Of a stretch of DNA of 64,000 nucleotides, positions 11,758-21,031 are shown in pieces. The stretch covers positions 1,178,001 through 1,242,000 of the forward strand of contig JAWWNJ010000074.1 of assembly GCA_037176885.1 (NCBI GenBank), written 5' to 3'. The position numbers and the translations under genes are program-made. Under the pieces are notes generated by a model. It made no database searches and was not told where the DNA came from. It saw only the letters and a program-made list of their open reading frames with translations. Every line of letters starts with the position of its first letter. Position 1 is the stretch's first letter. This DNA comes from Favolaschia claudopus. Its lineage: Eukaryota; Basidiomycota; Agaricomycetes; Agaricales; Mycenaceae.

Positions 11758-12004
11758 CGTCAGGAATCTTGAATTTCAAGACGATGATCTTGAATTTCAT
11801 GACAAATACTTCTCACAGTGCGTTTTTTACACCGGTTTTTGTATTAAAGTCATCAAATAGCTCGAAAGCATTGGTCTATGCATATTTTAGGCAGATACAC
11901 CGCACAAAGAATATACAGGGAGGAGGGATGGTGAGGTTAAGGCTGGCGATAAACACGAACATACTGCGAGGGTCAGGTTTTGATGGCGCTTGAAGCTCCC
12001 CTAG

Positions 12005-12130
12005 CTCTGCAACACGAGGTCGCCCCGCCCTGACGAATGGATCCGGCAGTGCCTACCTCATATGGTAATTGACGTCATCGCATCAATGGGAACTTTTTTT
12101 CGGAGCGCTCCAGTGTTTTGTAGATAGCTG
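12005..12130 (+). repeat. Partial copy of the GATAGCTG-ended element found at 27.6 kb
   Basis: The segment with CTCATATGGTAATTGACGTC and CGGAGCGCTCCAGTGTTTTG, ending TAGATAGCTG, matches the minus strand of 27566-27712. Only one arm is present here, so it is probably truncated. Confidence 0.65.
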
Positions 12131-12665
12131 TCAATTGCTGGCTATCGAAAGGCATGCGCCCGTGCTGGGCTTGAATGGAGCCTAAGGGAAAAGAATTTGA
12201 GAAGTCAAGGTATTCGAGATCTTGAATCAGGTGTTGCCGATGTGCAGCATAAAACAGAGAGCTTAGATGCGAAGAGAACGTAGAGGGATTGTCGCTTGTA
12301 GAAGTAGGCAACCAAATCCAATTCGCGGTGTCACCGTGTGAGATGACGTTTCGCGTGTATTGAATGGAATTCGAAGGAGATGAGGAGTCAGAATGCGCAG
12401 CATACGCTAGCGAACGACTGGATAAATAAACGGTGAAGTCACACGCCACGTTCGAAGCCGGGTACAAAAAGAGGGATCAGGATTGGCGGGTGGTTGGTTG
12501 AATGAAGATTAGGCCGCTACTGTAAGGAACACTATCGCCGATGAAGCTTTGAAGAGCCGTGGAGTTGATGGTTACGTCGTCAGTAGTTATTGCCCAAGTT
12601 GATAAACTAGACATCCGGAAATGAGGGTGGTTGAAGCATGAACAAGGAGCTCGTAAGAGTTGCAA
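12075..12665 (-). other. Possible coding remnant, unrecognised
   Basis: Two adjacent open stretches (12665-12477 and 12467-12075) separated by a stop could be exons of one protein with STWAITTDDVTINSTALQ and TANWIWLPTS segments. The last 15 or so codons run into the 12005-12130 repeat, which argues against an intact gene. No family recognised. Confidence 0.2.
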
Positions 12666-13574
12666 TTTAAAATGCTCGGTAGCAATCCCCAGTTTGCGGA
12701 ATACACTGTAGATCAGAAAATCGAATCATTAACAATGAATCTTGAGCGATGATGTTGAAAGGTATTAGAAGGGGGGTATATCCCCACTACGTGGCATGCA
12801 GAACGAATCTTGAACGCGAGATACTTGACTGGTGAATGGTGAAAATATGGTCTTGAATTTCGCGTCATGGGAGTTTTGAACGTCAAGCCGAATCGCGAGC
12901 CCAAGACTTGATTCGATAACTCACTAGTGCATTCGAACTTGGAAAATAGAAATGCCAGTTGAATCTGGAGTGCCCGCGTCGATTCTTGAACATTGAAAAT
13001 AATCTGCGAGAAAGGCTGTTGCCCTTGTATGGGAGGTCGGGATTCGTCACTGTGAAGACTGAAAAATATGAAAGCGCGGATGCAGTTGGGGTAAGATTGA
13101 ATCGTGAATGCGGACTCAGGGCTTGTAAGCCACATGAGTGTGAGAGTGAGATGAATGTAAACGCGCAGATGCCGCTTGAACTGTTGGAATCGAACATGTC
13201 CAGAGATACTTGAACGTGGGCCGGATAAAAGATTACAGAAGTGGCCAACATGATTTGTCGACATGATGGTAGTCTTGTGGCTGGGGAACATAGTGAAATT
13301 CGAAGCTGAAGGCCTGAGATATCGAATCCGGCATTTATGGGTGAAAGGAAGAGTGCAGGGCATGAGTACCAGGTGTGCATAAGGTTGGAATGTGAGCGCA
13401 ACGAGTGAAATACTTGATCCATGGAGCATGAAGCGTATTACAAGAAGGCGATTACAAAAGAGTTGCGCGAAAACGCAGAGATCAGCGCATGTAAACACGG
13501 GAATGGGCGAGTTCGGCAGTCGTAAATGTCAGTGGGGAGATTGAATTCGTAGAGATACAGGAGTCCGGCAAATT
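12666..13574. other. Low-complexity region rich in CTTGAA words
   Basis: Irregularly spaced TCTTGAACG, GAATCTTGA and TTGAATCG words suggest a very decayed version of the minisatellite that follows. A 261-codon minus-strand reading frame spans it but lacks coding character. Confidence 0.4.
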
Positions 13575-14114
13575 TGAACGTCAGCTTCCATGCTAGCCGC
13601 GCGGGAATGCAGGAATTGGCGGACTGTGGACGTCAGCTTGACTGCTGGAGCCACGTTAACCCAGGAGTTCTCAAGTCTTGAGCATCGGCTTAAAGGCTGG
13701 ACTCCGGGATGCGTGCGTCGTGAACGTCAGCGTTGGCGCTGGAACCACGGGAATGCAGGAATCGGGGAATTGGGAACGATAGCTTGAACGCTGGACCCAC
13801 GATAACGCAGGAGTTCGGAAGTCTTGAACATCAGCTTGAATGCTGGACCCACAACAACGCAGGAATTCGGAAGTCTTGAAAGGCTGGACCGGTAGGGATG
13901 CGGGAATTCGTGAATCGTGAACATCAGCGTTAGTGCTGGACCCACAGGAGTGCAGGAATTCGGAAATCGTGAACGCCAGCTTGAATGCTGGACTTCGTGA
14001 ACATCAGCTGAAATGCTAGACCGATGCGGGAATTTGGAAGTTTAGAACTTCAGCTTGAACGCTGGACCCACAGATATGCGGGAATTCGTGAATCGTGAAC
14101 GTCAGCTTGAATGT
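13575..14114 (+). repeat. Degenerate minisatellite, roughly 50-60 bp units
   Basis: About nine to ten diverged units built on GAACGTCAGCTTGAATGCTG followed by GACCCACAG, GCAGGAATTCGGAA and a short spacer. Each unit contains the small palindrome CAGC...GCTG. The array ends abruptly against a gag remnant. Confidence 0.75.
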
Positions 14115-14383
14115 CGCCTTCAACAAACGCCTCCGGAACCAGTCGGATGTGAGTGAAGGACGGCCCGGCCAGCCGAGCGGTCGCCGTCAAAGAAGAAAGG
14201 GGGGTTCGGTCGAAGGACCGTTTTTGCTGCCGGTGTGAGGTTGGCAAAGAGTCCTGGACTCTCGGCCGGAGGCTCTGGAGGAGCGGCAGGGGTCGGAGCA
14301 GTAGTAGGAGGAGGATTGGCAGCGGTTTGAAAAAGCTCGACCAGACGGTCAACAGTCCTCTCGAGTTTATCCATCCGTGCCAA
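14115..14383 (-). pseudogene. Gypsy-type gag N-terminal fragment
   Basis: The minus strand reads a short coiled start (MARMDKLERTVDRLVELF), a Pro/Ala-rich linker and LRPNPPFFFDGDRSAGRA, which matches the start of the capsid region of Ty3/gypsy gag proteins (P-x-FDGDR-x-K/A-GRAFLHS pattern). A frame change follows (RLVPEAFVEGD in another frame) and the fragment stops at the minisatellite. A dead remnant, unrelated in sequence to the intact gag at 52-55 kb. Confidence 0.6.
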
Positions 14384-15190
14384 AATTTGAAACTCCGGCC
14401 CCGCCCTTTGGCGGGGTCCGAGAAGTACCAGCCTGCCTACGGCAACGGACCACCCCCAATGTAAAACCTGTTGAAATTCGTAGGCAGGCTGGTTACCAGC
14501 CTACTTGCTCTAACGGAGACAAATTCTTAGGTTCGGAACAAGCCTTCTCCGGTCCGGGCAAGCCGGACTAACTCGGAGAGAGGCTTGATCCAAACTACCA
14601 AAAAAGGCCAATGTCCTCATGATTGTCTACTGCTCGTAATTCTGCACCAACGCTCATAAAACAAGTTCAAGCTTAGTTAATGCAAGCATACCCATATGCT
14701 CATGCATTTGAATTGATAAAATACCCCAATTTTAGTGTCCTATGCTTGGACTTTGTGCTTGTTTCGGCATTTTTTAAACCTCTATAGATCGCCTTAGTTT
14801 TCAGCTATATGCACCTGGTTTTACCTCAGAGTGGCTAATATAGTTATATCCTACAACTTCCCAACCACATTTTTGCCATGAAATTCAATGCTTCGCACAA
14901 GGAATGCAAATTTCGCTGCGAAGGGTGAAATGTCACGTATGTGACATGCGTGACAAACGCGCTTGCCAAGCTACTGCCAAGCTGCAAACCATATTCCTAG
15001 TGGGCGCAGAGACATAAAGAAACCCAAAAATTACTCAGAAAGCATACCTGACATCCATACATATGTTCAGAAAAATTTGGGGCCAGAAAACAAATGTTGA
15101 CTCCTCCCTAGAGGATTTTGTGCAGCCTTTTCTTGCTCGTCGAAGCGTACATCAGCGGGCTGTATTGGAGCAACACGGGCTTTGAAATAA
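14384..15190. other. Intergenic with a small inverted repeat
   Basis: TACCAGCCTGCCTACG (14427-14442) is mirrored by CGTAGGCAGGCTGGTTA (14479-14495). GCAAATTTCGCTGCGAAGGG and repeated TCACGTATGTGACATGCGTG words lie near 14905-14955. No gene seen. Confidence 0.35.
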
Positions 15191-15192
15191 TA

Positions 15193-15529
15193 GGGGAAGT
15201 CAAATATCGCTTCAAGGCAAGCGATTCAGTAGCGATTCAAACAACGATTCAGATTTCAGCATTCGCTTTGAATCGGCAGTAACTTTGACCACCCCACATG
15301 TTCGACGATTCAGAATCAACGCTTCAGAGTGGGTTTAGTCACATCAAAGCGCTGACAGGATTCGAATCGCGATTCAAATCGTTGAAGCGGCTCCGGAGGC
15401 GCTTCAACGATTCAATGCGATTCAGGTCTTAACCAGATTCTAGGGTTGGTTTTGCCGTTTGGATCGCCATCTGAATCGTTGCTTGAATCGTCGTCGAATC
15501 GCTCGTCTGAATCGATATTTGACTTCCCC
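15193..15529. mobile_element. 337-bp MITE packed with GATTCAA words
   Basis: The ends GGGGAAGTCAAATATCG and CGATATTTGACTTCCCC are perfect inverted copies, with TA on both sides. The interior contains over a dozen GATTCAA/TTGAATC-type words on both strands. TA flanks suggest Tc1/mariner-type mobilisation. Confidence 0.85.
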
Positions 15530-15531
15530 TA

Positions 15532-15910
15532 AGTAATATGTACCTGAGATGTATATGAGCAGCATGAGCTACTTGAATTACACTTACAGAGAAGGGATTC
15601 CGCCAACGGCTGAACTCCTGGACCGAGTTCAAGACATCCCTCTTTTTCTCGAGCTTGGCACAAGCCCCTTCTCACTGAATCTGAGAATCCGTGTGTCCGC
15701 ACGTGAATGTCATGTGAGTTGAGAAGGCGGCTTGATCCGAACCTAACAAATTCTGCCAAAACCGGGTTGAATACATCTGGTGATCCTCTGCAGTGGTTTC
15801 GTGCATGACATCTCTGAACGCAATTTGATACAGTATAGAGCTGTCGAACTCTATTCATCCATCGGACATGAGGTTCAAGCAAGGTTTATGCTGCAAGCAA
15901 CTTAAATGAA
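15532..15910. other. Intergenic, nothing recognised
   Basis: No repeat or credible coding region seen between the MITE and the satellite. Confidence 0.35.
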
Positions 15911-17400
15911 CAAGCTTAAGCACCCCGCCTTCGGCAGGGCGGGCTCGCTGCGCTCGCGTCCCTCCCTACGGCTGGTGCACAGCCTGTCGGGGCTCCGCCC
16001 CAAACCACGGGTGTTTTTTTTTTGCTGGATTCCGTGCCCGCGGCGCCGCACTGCTCGCTGCACTCGCCGGCGCGCGGCGCCGGGGAACGCGTGTGAAAAG
16101 TCACCTGCTTTTCCACGTGAATTATCACGGGACCTGCGGTCCCAAGGGGTACAGTGGCGGCGGGATCTGATGCCACCCCTAAAAATAGAACAGCCTATTT
16201 CTGGAACTTTTGATGCAAATGGAGGCGATTGGGTCACATCAATTTTTTTGGGGGGTGGCATCAGATGGCGCCGCCACTGTACAAGCTTAAGCACCCCGCC
16301 TTCGGCAGGGCCGGCTCGCTGCGCTCGCGTGAGTCGCGTCCCTACCTACGGGGGGTACACAGCTTGTCGGGGCTCCGGAGCCCCAAACCCCGCCTGTTTT
16401 TCTTTTGCTGGAATCCGTGCCCGCGGCGAGTGCAGCGAGCGGCGCGGGGGACCCCGTGATTTTCTGTCAAAACGCACGTTACTTTCTGTCAAAAGTCACG
16501 TTACTAACGTCACCTTGTGTTTTCATGTATACAAGCTTAAGCACCCCGCCTTCGGCAGGGCCGTGCGCTCGCGTCCCTCCCTACGGCTGGTGCACAGCTT
16601 GTCGGGGCTCCGCCCCAAACCCCGGTTTAATTTTTTTGCTGGATTCCGTGCCCGCGGCGTCGCACTGCCGCTCGCTGCACTCGCCGGCGCGCGGCGCCGG
16701 GGACCCCGTGATTTTCTGTCAAAAAGCACGTTACTTTCTGTCAAAAGTCACGTTACTAACGTCACCTTGTGTTTTCATGTATAGGACAAGCTTAAGCACC
16801 CCGCCTTCGGCAGGGCCGGCTCGCTGCGCTCGCGTCCCTCCCTACGGCTGGTGCACAGCTTGTCGGGGCTCCGCCCCAAACCCCGGTTTCAATTTTTTGC
16901 GATTTTTTTTTGCTGGATTCCGTGCCCGCTTTTGCTGGATTCCGTGCCCGCGGCGCCGCACTGCCGCTCGCTGCACTCGCCGGCGCGCGGCGCCGGGGAC
17001 CCCGTGATTTTCTGTCAAAAAGCACGTTACTTTCTGTCAAAAGTCACGTTACTAACGTCACCTTGTGTTTTCATGTATAGGACAAGCTTTAGCTCCCTGC
17101 CTCCGGCACGGCCGACTCGCTGCGCTCGCCGACCTCCCTCCGTTCGGTCACACAGCTTGTTGGGGCTGGCCGCCCCAAACCCCGCTCCGCTCACGACGTC
17201 TAGTACGATCTCAACATCTCGACATTGACCCCGTGATTTTCTGTCAAAAGTCACGAGACTGATGGCCTGGCCCTCTTTTCAAGTATAGGATAGGACAAGC
17301 TTAAGCACCCCGCCTTCGGCAGGGCCGGCTCGCTGCGCTCGCGTCCCTCCCTACGGCTGGTGCACAGCTTGTCGGGGCTCCGCCCCAAACCCCGGAGTAT
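15911..17400 (+). repeat. GC-rich satellite, six units of about 215-370 bp
   Basis: Units start CAAGCTTAAGCACCCCGCC at 15911, 16282, 16532, 16787 and 17296, with a variant at 17083. A full unit runs through CTCGCTGCGCTCGCGTCCC, a hairpin around GGGGCTCCGCCCC, a T run, TGCTGGATTCCGTGCCCGC, another hairpin at GGCGCCG, and CACGTTACTAACGTCACC, ending TTTTCATGTATAGG. Length differences come from a nested MITE (unit 1), a short internal duplication (unit 4) and a divergent copy (unit 5). Reading frames across it, including one of 292 codons, are by-products of the GC-rich repetition. Confidence 0.85.
16152..16279. mobile_element. 128-bp MITE with TA duplication, CAGTGGCGGCG ends
   Basis: The arms CAGTGGCGGCGGGATCTGAT and ATCAGATGGCGCCGCCACTG face each other with TA on both sides (16150-16151, 16280-16281). 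It sits at a unit boundary of the satellite. Confidence 0.8.
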
Positions 17401-17985
17401 GAATGTAATTGGGGGAGCTTGCTCCCCCTTTATCAGAGCCGTCACCGAAAAGCAATAAGCTGTGCTAGACGGCTTTTTGATGTAATCGATAGATCTGTGA
17501 TGGACGGTAAGTCCGAGTGATGCGAGAGATTTCCGCTTGATCCAGAGAGAGTCCGTTTGATCCCGAGTGATGGTTGGTGATGGGAACACAGTTTTGACAG
17601 ACACGCACATGCTTTCATCGGGACTTTCACGCGTCCGCCCAACGTCCGCCGTTAAGCTTCAAGACTGTGGCTGGAATTGCATTTCGAACGAGTTTTCACT
17701 GGGACGACTGAGAAAAGGTAATGTAACAGATTCAATGCGGATGCTTGAGACAGAGAGAGCTCAACTTACATTTAAGTTGCATTTGAGTACTCCAAATTTA
17801 CTCTCGACAGCCAAGGAAATCGAAGGAATGGACTTTACTCGATACATATGTATTTTTTCTGAAACCTACTTGAACGTAGTATAATTTCTTGTTCAACTTA
17901 CTTTACTCCAATGTGCATTGTAATATCGATACAGATTCGCGCAAGCTCCCCCTTCTGTAGGCCGGAACTCCGGCATACAAATCAT
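17401..17985. other. Spacer between satellite blocks
   Basis: Contains a GGGGGAGCTTGCTCCCCC hairpin at about 17411-17428 and repeated TTGATCC/GAGTGATG words at 17515-17580. No gene recognised. Confidence 0.35.
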
Positions 17986-18190
17986 ATTTTTTTGCTGGAT
18001 TGCTTGCCCTCGGCGCCGCACTACCGCTCGCTGCACTCGCGGTGCGCGGCGCCGTCGGGAAGGTTCGTGGGAACCGGGAGCAACATCTCGACAGTCGGCA
18101 GCGACATCTCGACATGGTCCCGTGGTTTCGTGTCAAAGTCACGTTACTTTTCACGTGAGCTGATCCTTGTGTTTTCATGTATAGGACTAT
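17986..18190 (+). repeat. Isolated partial satellite unit
   Basis: TGCTGGATTGCTTGCC, the GGCGCCG hairpin and TGTGTTTTCATGTATAGG match the 3' two-thirds of the satellite unit, with extra CATCTCGACA words inserted. Confidence 0.7.
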
Positions 18191-18200
18191 ATAGGACATA

Positions 18201-18627
18201 AGATATGCCTCATCCGCAGCAAGCTGTGACCGTGACGGGTCACAAAAGTGTGTTTTTCGACCATCTCCCTCATATCTCGACAACGGGGACGAAAATAAGA
18301 AATTTGTTCCGTGAATCAACGGAGAGGTAGCCTGACTATGTTCTACCAAAATTACAAGGTGATTGGGGAAGTATTCACGGAGGAGATAGGATTTTAGTCA
18401 GACCACTCACAAAATTGCGATTTAACAAGATTCCCCATCAAAATTCTATCTCCTCTATCAATATTGCCTCAGTCGCCTTGTAATTTTGGGAGAAACGAGC
18501 CAGACTACCTGTCTGTCGATTTACGGAACAAATTTCTTATTTTCGTCCTCGTTGTCGAGATATGAGAGAGATGGTCGAAAGTGTGACATTGTGACAGGAG
18601 CTTGCTGTTTATGGATGAGGCGTATCT
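18201..18627. mobile_element. 427-bp foldback element with arms of about 150 bp
   Basis: The left arm starts AGATATGCCTCATCC and passes GTCGAGATATGAG- and AAATTTGTTCCGTGAAT-like words; the right arm is its mirror, ending GGATGAGGCGTATCT. TA flanks both ends (18199-18200, 18628-18629). The ~130-bp centre is unpaired. As RNA or single-stranded DNA it would fold into one long hairpin. Confidence 0.8.
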
Positions 18628-18629
18628 TA

Positions 18630-18937
18630 CGCACGATAGTAGTGGCATCCATCGTCTCCGGGGAGAGTCGTGTGAGTTTTGCTCACGACGGCGAGGGCCC
18701 TCGTTGGTTCGATTCCCTGCCCCGCACCCGGGAGAAAACACTTTAGACACTCTCGCCTTCTGCCCTCCGACTTTTCAAACTCCGTTCCCTCCGCTCCGGC
18801 AAACACGTTTGATCGTGACTTCGGGTCACGGGTTCCGAGGAGTAGCGCACTTGCGGTTCAAGCCCCGGTCGGCCGGCAGCTGGGAAATTCAACTTTAACA
18901 GACGCACGGCAACAAATCATCCATCACACTTTGTCTG
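18630..18937. other. Spacer with two tRNA B-box-like words
   Basis: GGTTCGATTCC (about 18707) and GGTTCAAGCCC (about 18855) resemble the polymerase III B box, but no flanking stems or A box of a tRNA can be drawn. They may be heads of decayed tRNA-derived SINEs. Confidence 0.3.
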
Positions 18938-19198
18938 ATCAGGCGTACGCTGCCGCCTTGATCCTTTGACGCCCATCCTACGGGGATCGCAACCTCGGCA
19001 AGCACTGGCCAAAGGCCGTCGGACCGGGACTTCATGCCCGAGGCACTGGGAGTTGATTGGTTGCATAAAAAGGGTGACGTGGGAGGAAAGGACGGACTGG
19101 AAACGATTAATCATGTAGTCAGTTGATGTCGGCATGTCGTGTACCATAGCCGCTTGCAGCGGCTCGAGCACGTTAATTGATCTCAACAACAACAACAA
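18938..19198 (+). mobile_element. SINE-like repeat with (CAA)n tail
   Basis: A ~260-bp sequence shared with 56225-56945 (inverted there). Homology begins at GGCGTACGCTGCCGCC, includes a TATAAAAAG-like box and CCGCTTGCAGCGG, and ends in five CAA units at both loci, where flanking similarity stops. A simple-sequence 3' tail with variable 5' truncation fits retroposition. An LTR fragment is an alternative. Confidence 0.55.
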
Positions 19199-19433
19199 CG
19201 CACGATAGAGATGTCAGACACGACCTACCGTGAGAGTGGATTTTTTTCCCCAAAAGGAAACCCCCAAGTCAAGTATTTTTCTGCGCGAATTGGGGGATTC
19301 TGCGCAACTTTTAAAAAAGTTTTTCGCCCTGTCTACGTAATAATGATCGCATCAATGCCTATATAAGGCGCCTGTCAAGCCTTATATAGCAGGTATTCGC
19401 ACGATCTCTCACGTCTGACATCTCTATCGTGCG
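19199..19433. mobile_element. 235-bp inverted-repeat element after the CAA tail
   Basis: The left end CGCACGATAGAGATGTCAGA is mirrored by TCTGACATCTCTATCGTGCG at the right. A second hairpin, TATATAAGGC...GCCTTATATA, lies inside. No TSD is obvious. Confidence 0.7.
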
Positions 19434-19519
19434 TACCCCTTGGGTCCCGTAGTGTCTTTTAATAGTTTTATTATAGAAACCGGCAACCCCGCCATTCCAA
19501 GGGTGATGCCCAGTGAGAA

Positions 19520-19700
19520 TCCCGTATGCTCTAGACTGCTCCAGACTGCTTTCAGCTGCTGTTCACCCGAGCAGCATATGAGAGCAGAGGAGAGCGTAGA
19601 AATGATACCTAGAGCAGATGCGGTTCCGGCTCCCGTCTGCGCAGCTCTGCTCAATTCTGCTCAATTTCTGCTCCAGACTGCTTCCGTCTGTTTCCCTCTG
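19520..19700. repeat. Subterminal CTGCTC repeat cluster
   Basis: At least eight CTGCT or AGCAG words, several as CTGCTCCAGACTGC or CTGCTCAA, in both orientations. The right subterminal region (27000-27075) has similar words on the minus strand. Probable binding array for the element's own proteins, by analogy with En/Spm. Confidence 0.6.
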
Positions 19701-19740
19701 TCCCTTGTAATTGTACTGTATTTCATTATATTTTGTGCAT

Positions 19741-21031
19741 AAATTAGGTATTTTCTATATACTACACTTCAAAAACATCGACGCACACCTGTCTCGCTGC
19801 CAACAAGTCCCAAAACCCTGCCGGGTCTGCCCAACCGACCCATGGCGCCGCCTGGACTGAAACCGCTACTGCCAATGCGGACCACGGCAAATGGCGACGT
19901 GAACCAAAGGTCGCAGCGCTGCTGCGAAGCCGTGAGCAGGATGCGCAGGTAAGATAAAAGGGAGTGCGCACCGCATGAGACAAGAATAGCGCAGGAGGTC
20001 TGCAGACACCTAGAGGGAAGGCGAGACCTGTTAAAAATGTTAGTGGATGCCAATAGAACGAAGGAATCAGTACGTACCTGCTTGGCATATGCAGGTTAGA
20101 TAGCGACAGTGACGCTCTATGCGTGCATCTCAGTGAGATAGAATGGACACAAGACAATGAAACGCACCTTGAAATATCGACACAAATTCCAAGAGGTTCT
20201 GTACGGTCGTATGTAACAACAGCTGCGGGGTAAGAGCAGGTCTGCTCACCAATGGACCTGATAATGCTGACAAGGCGCTGGAAACGGTCTCGCCGGGTAT
20301 ATCAGGCAAGCTTCAACGATATAGGATACGGGGTGGGGATGTAGAGGAAAGACTTGAGCAGTTTTATTAGCAAAGCAGCCCACGAATCAAAAACTGCGCA
20401 CCGTAAAGTCAAAGCTCAATAAGGTGACTCAGGCGAGTTCCTCGGGTCCTACAGAGCATTCCAAACACACTTTAGATTCATATTGGTTGAAAAGGGAGGC
20501 AGACGCACCCTGAAACGCGACTAGATGACGCACAAAACAGGATCGACATCCTGGATCGTGCACGCGAATTGGGCGGCGAAATTCGGTGCAGATGGGCGTA
20601 GAAGGTCGGAGGACGCGCATAAGAGGATGCTAGTTGCACAGCGCGGCGGTGGCGGACCGAGGCGGGAAGGGACGCGTACAAGGAGGGAAGGAGGTGGTGG
20701 GAGACGGCAAGGAGCGAGATGTGTGACAACGTGATTGTGACAAGTGTTACATGCCCCTTTTGGACGGGATTTCTGTCTCTCAAGTCGAGTCTCAGCGACT
20801 CGACAGCAAGACCGTCGTGCTGGTCCCATGGGCACCACACAATTAATATAGTAGACCTATCACAGCTTATTACTACCCTTTGTCATATGAGAACTGACCG
20901 AATCTCGTTTGCATGGAATATAACTCGCTTGACAATCCGACACACCGCCAACGCTCACTCTGGTCGCTTTGGCTCAAGAAAAAGTGGTGATTGGGTACAA
21001 GAAATAGTAGACGATATGAATTGAGTGTGAC
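19741..21031. other. Non-coding left third of the Tnp2 element
   Basis: Several 60-130 codon frames exist but none has convincing coding character or homology I recognise. Possible short exons around 19770-20160 were considered and left out. Confidence 0.4.

Larger units (their letters stand above)
8693..11992. repeat. 3.3-kb non-coding segment bounded by 56-bp inverted repeats
   Basis: The left arm 8693-8748 begins CAAGCGCCATCAAAACCTGA and its near-perfect mirror lies at 11937-11992 (ending TTTTGATGGCGCTTG). The interior has no credible ORF, several ATTTCATGAC words, a poly-G run and a nested MITE. No flanking duplication was found, so this may be a decayed DNA transposon or two separate copies of a shorter repeat facing each other. 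Confidence 0.6.

Noticed and set aside
12713..13498. 261-codon minus-strand ORF
   Set aside because: Composition follows the CTTGAA-rich low-complexity DNA, with no domain and an overlapping second frame.
13575..14114. CRISPR-like array
   Set aside because: Units are diverged throughout, no constant repeat with unique spacers, and the setting is eukaryotic.
15906..16784. 292-codon + strand ORF
   Set aside because: It runs through the GC-rich satellite and its translation just repeats with the units.
18650..18880. tRNA genes suggested by GGTTCGATTCC and GGTTCAAGCCC
   Set aside because: No T-stem, acceptor stem or A box can be paired around either word.
19762..20157. 131-codon minus ORF in the Tnp2 element
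   Set aside because: Overlaps a second frame of similar length, no motif, no consistent splicing with neighbours.
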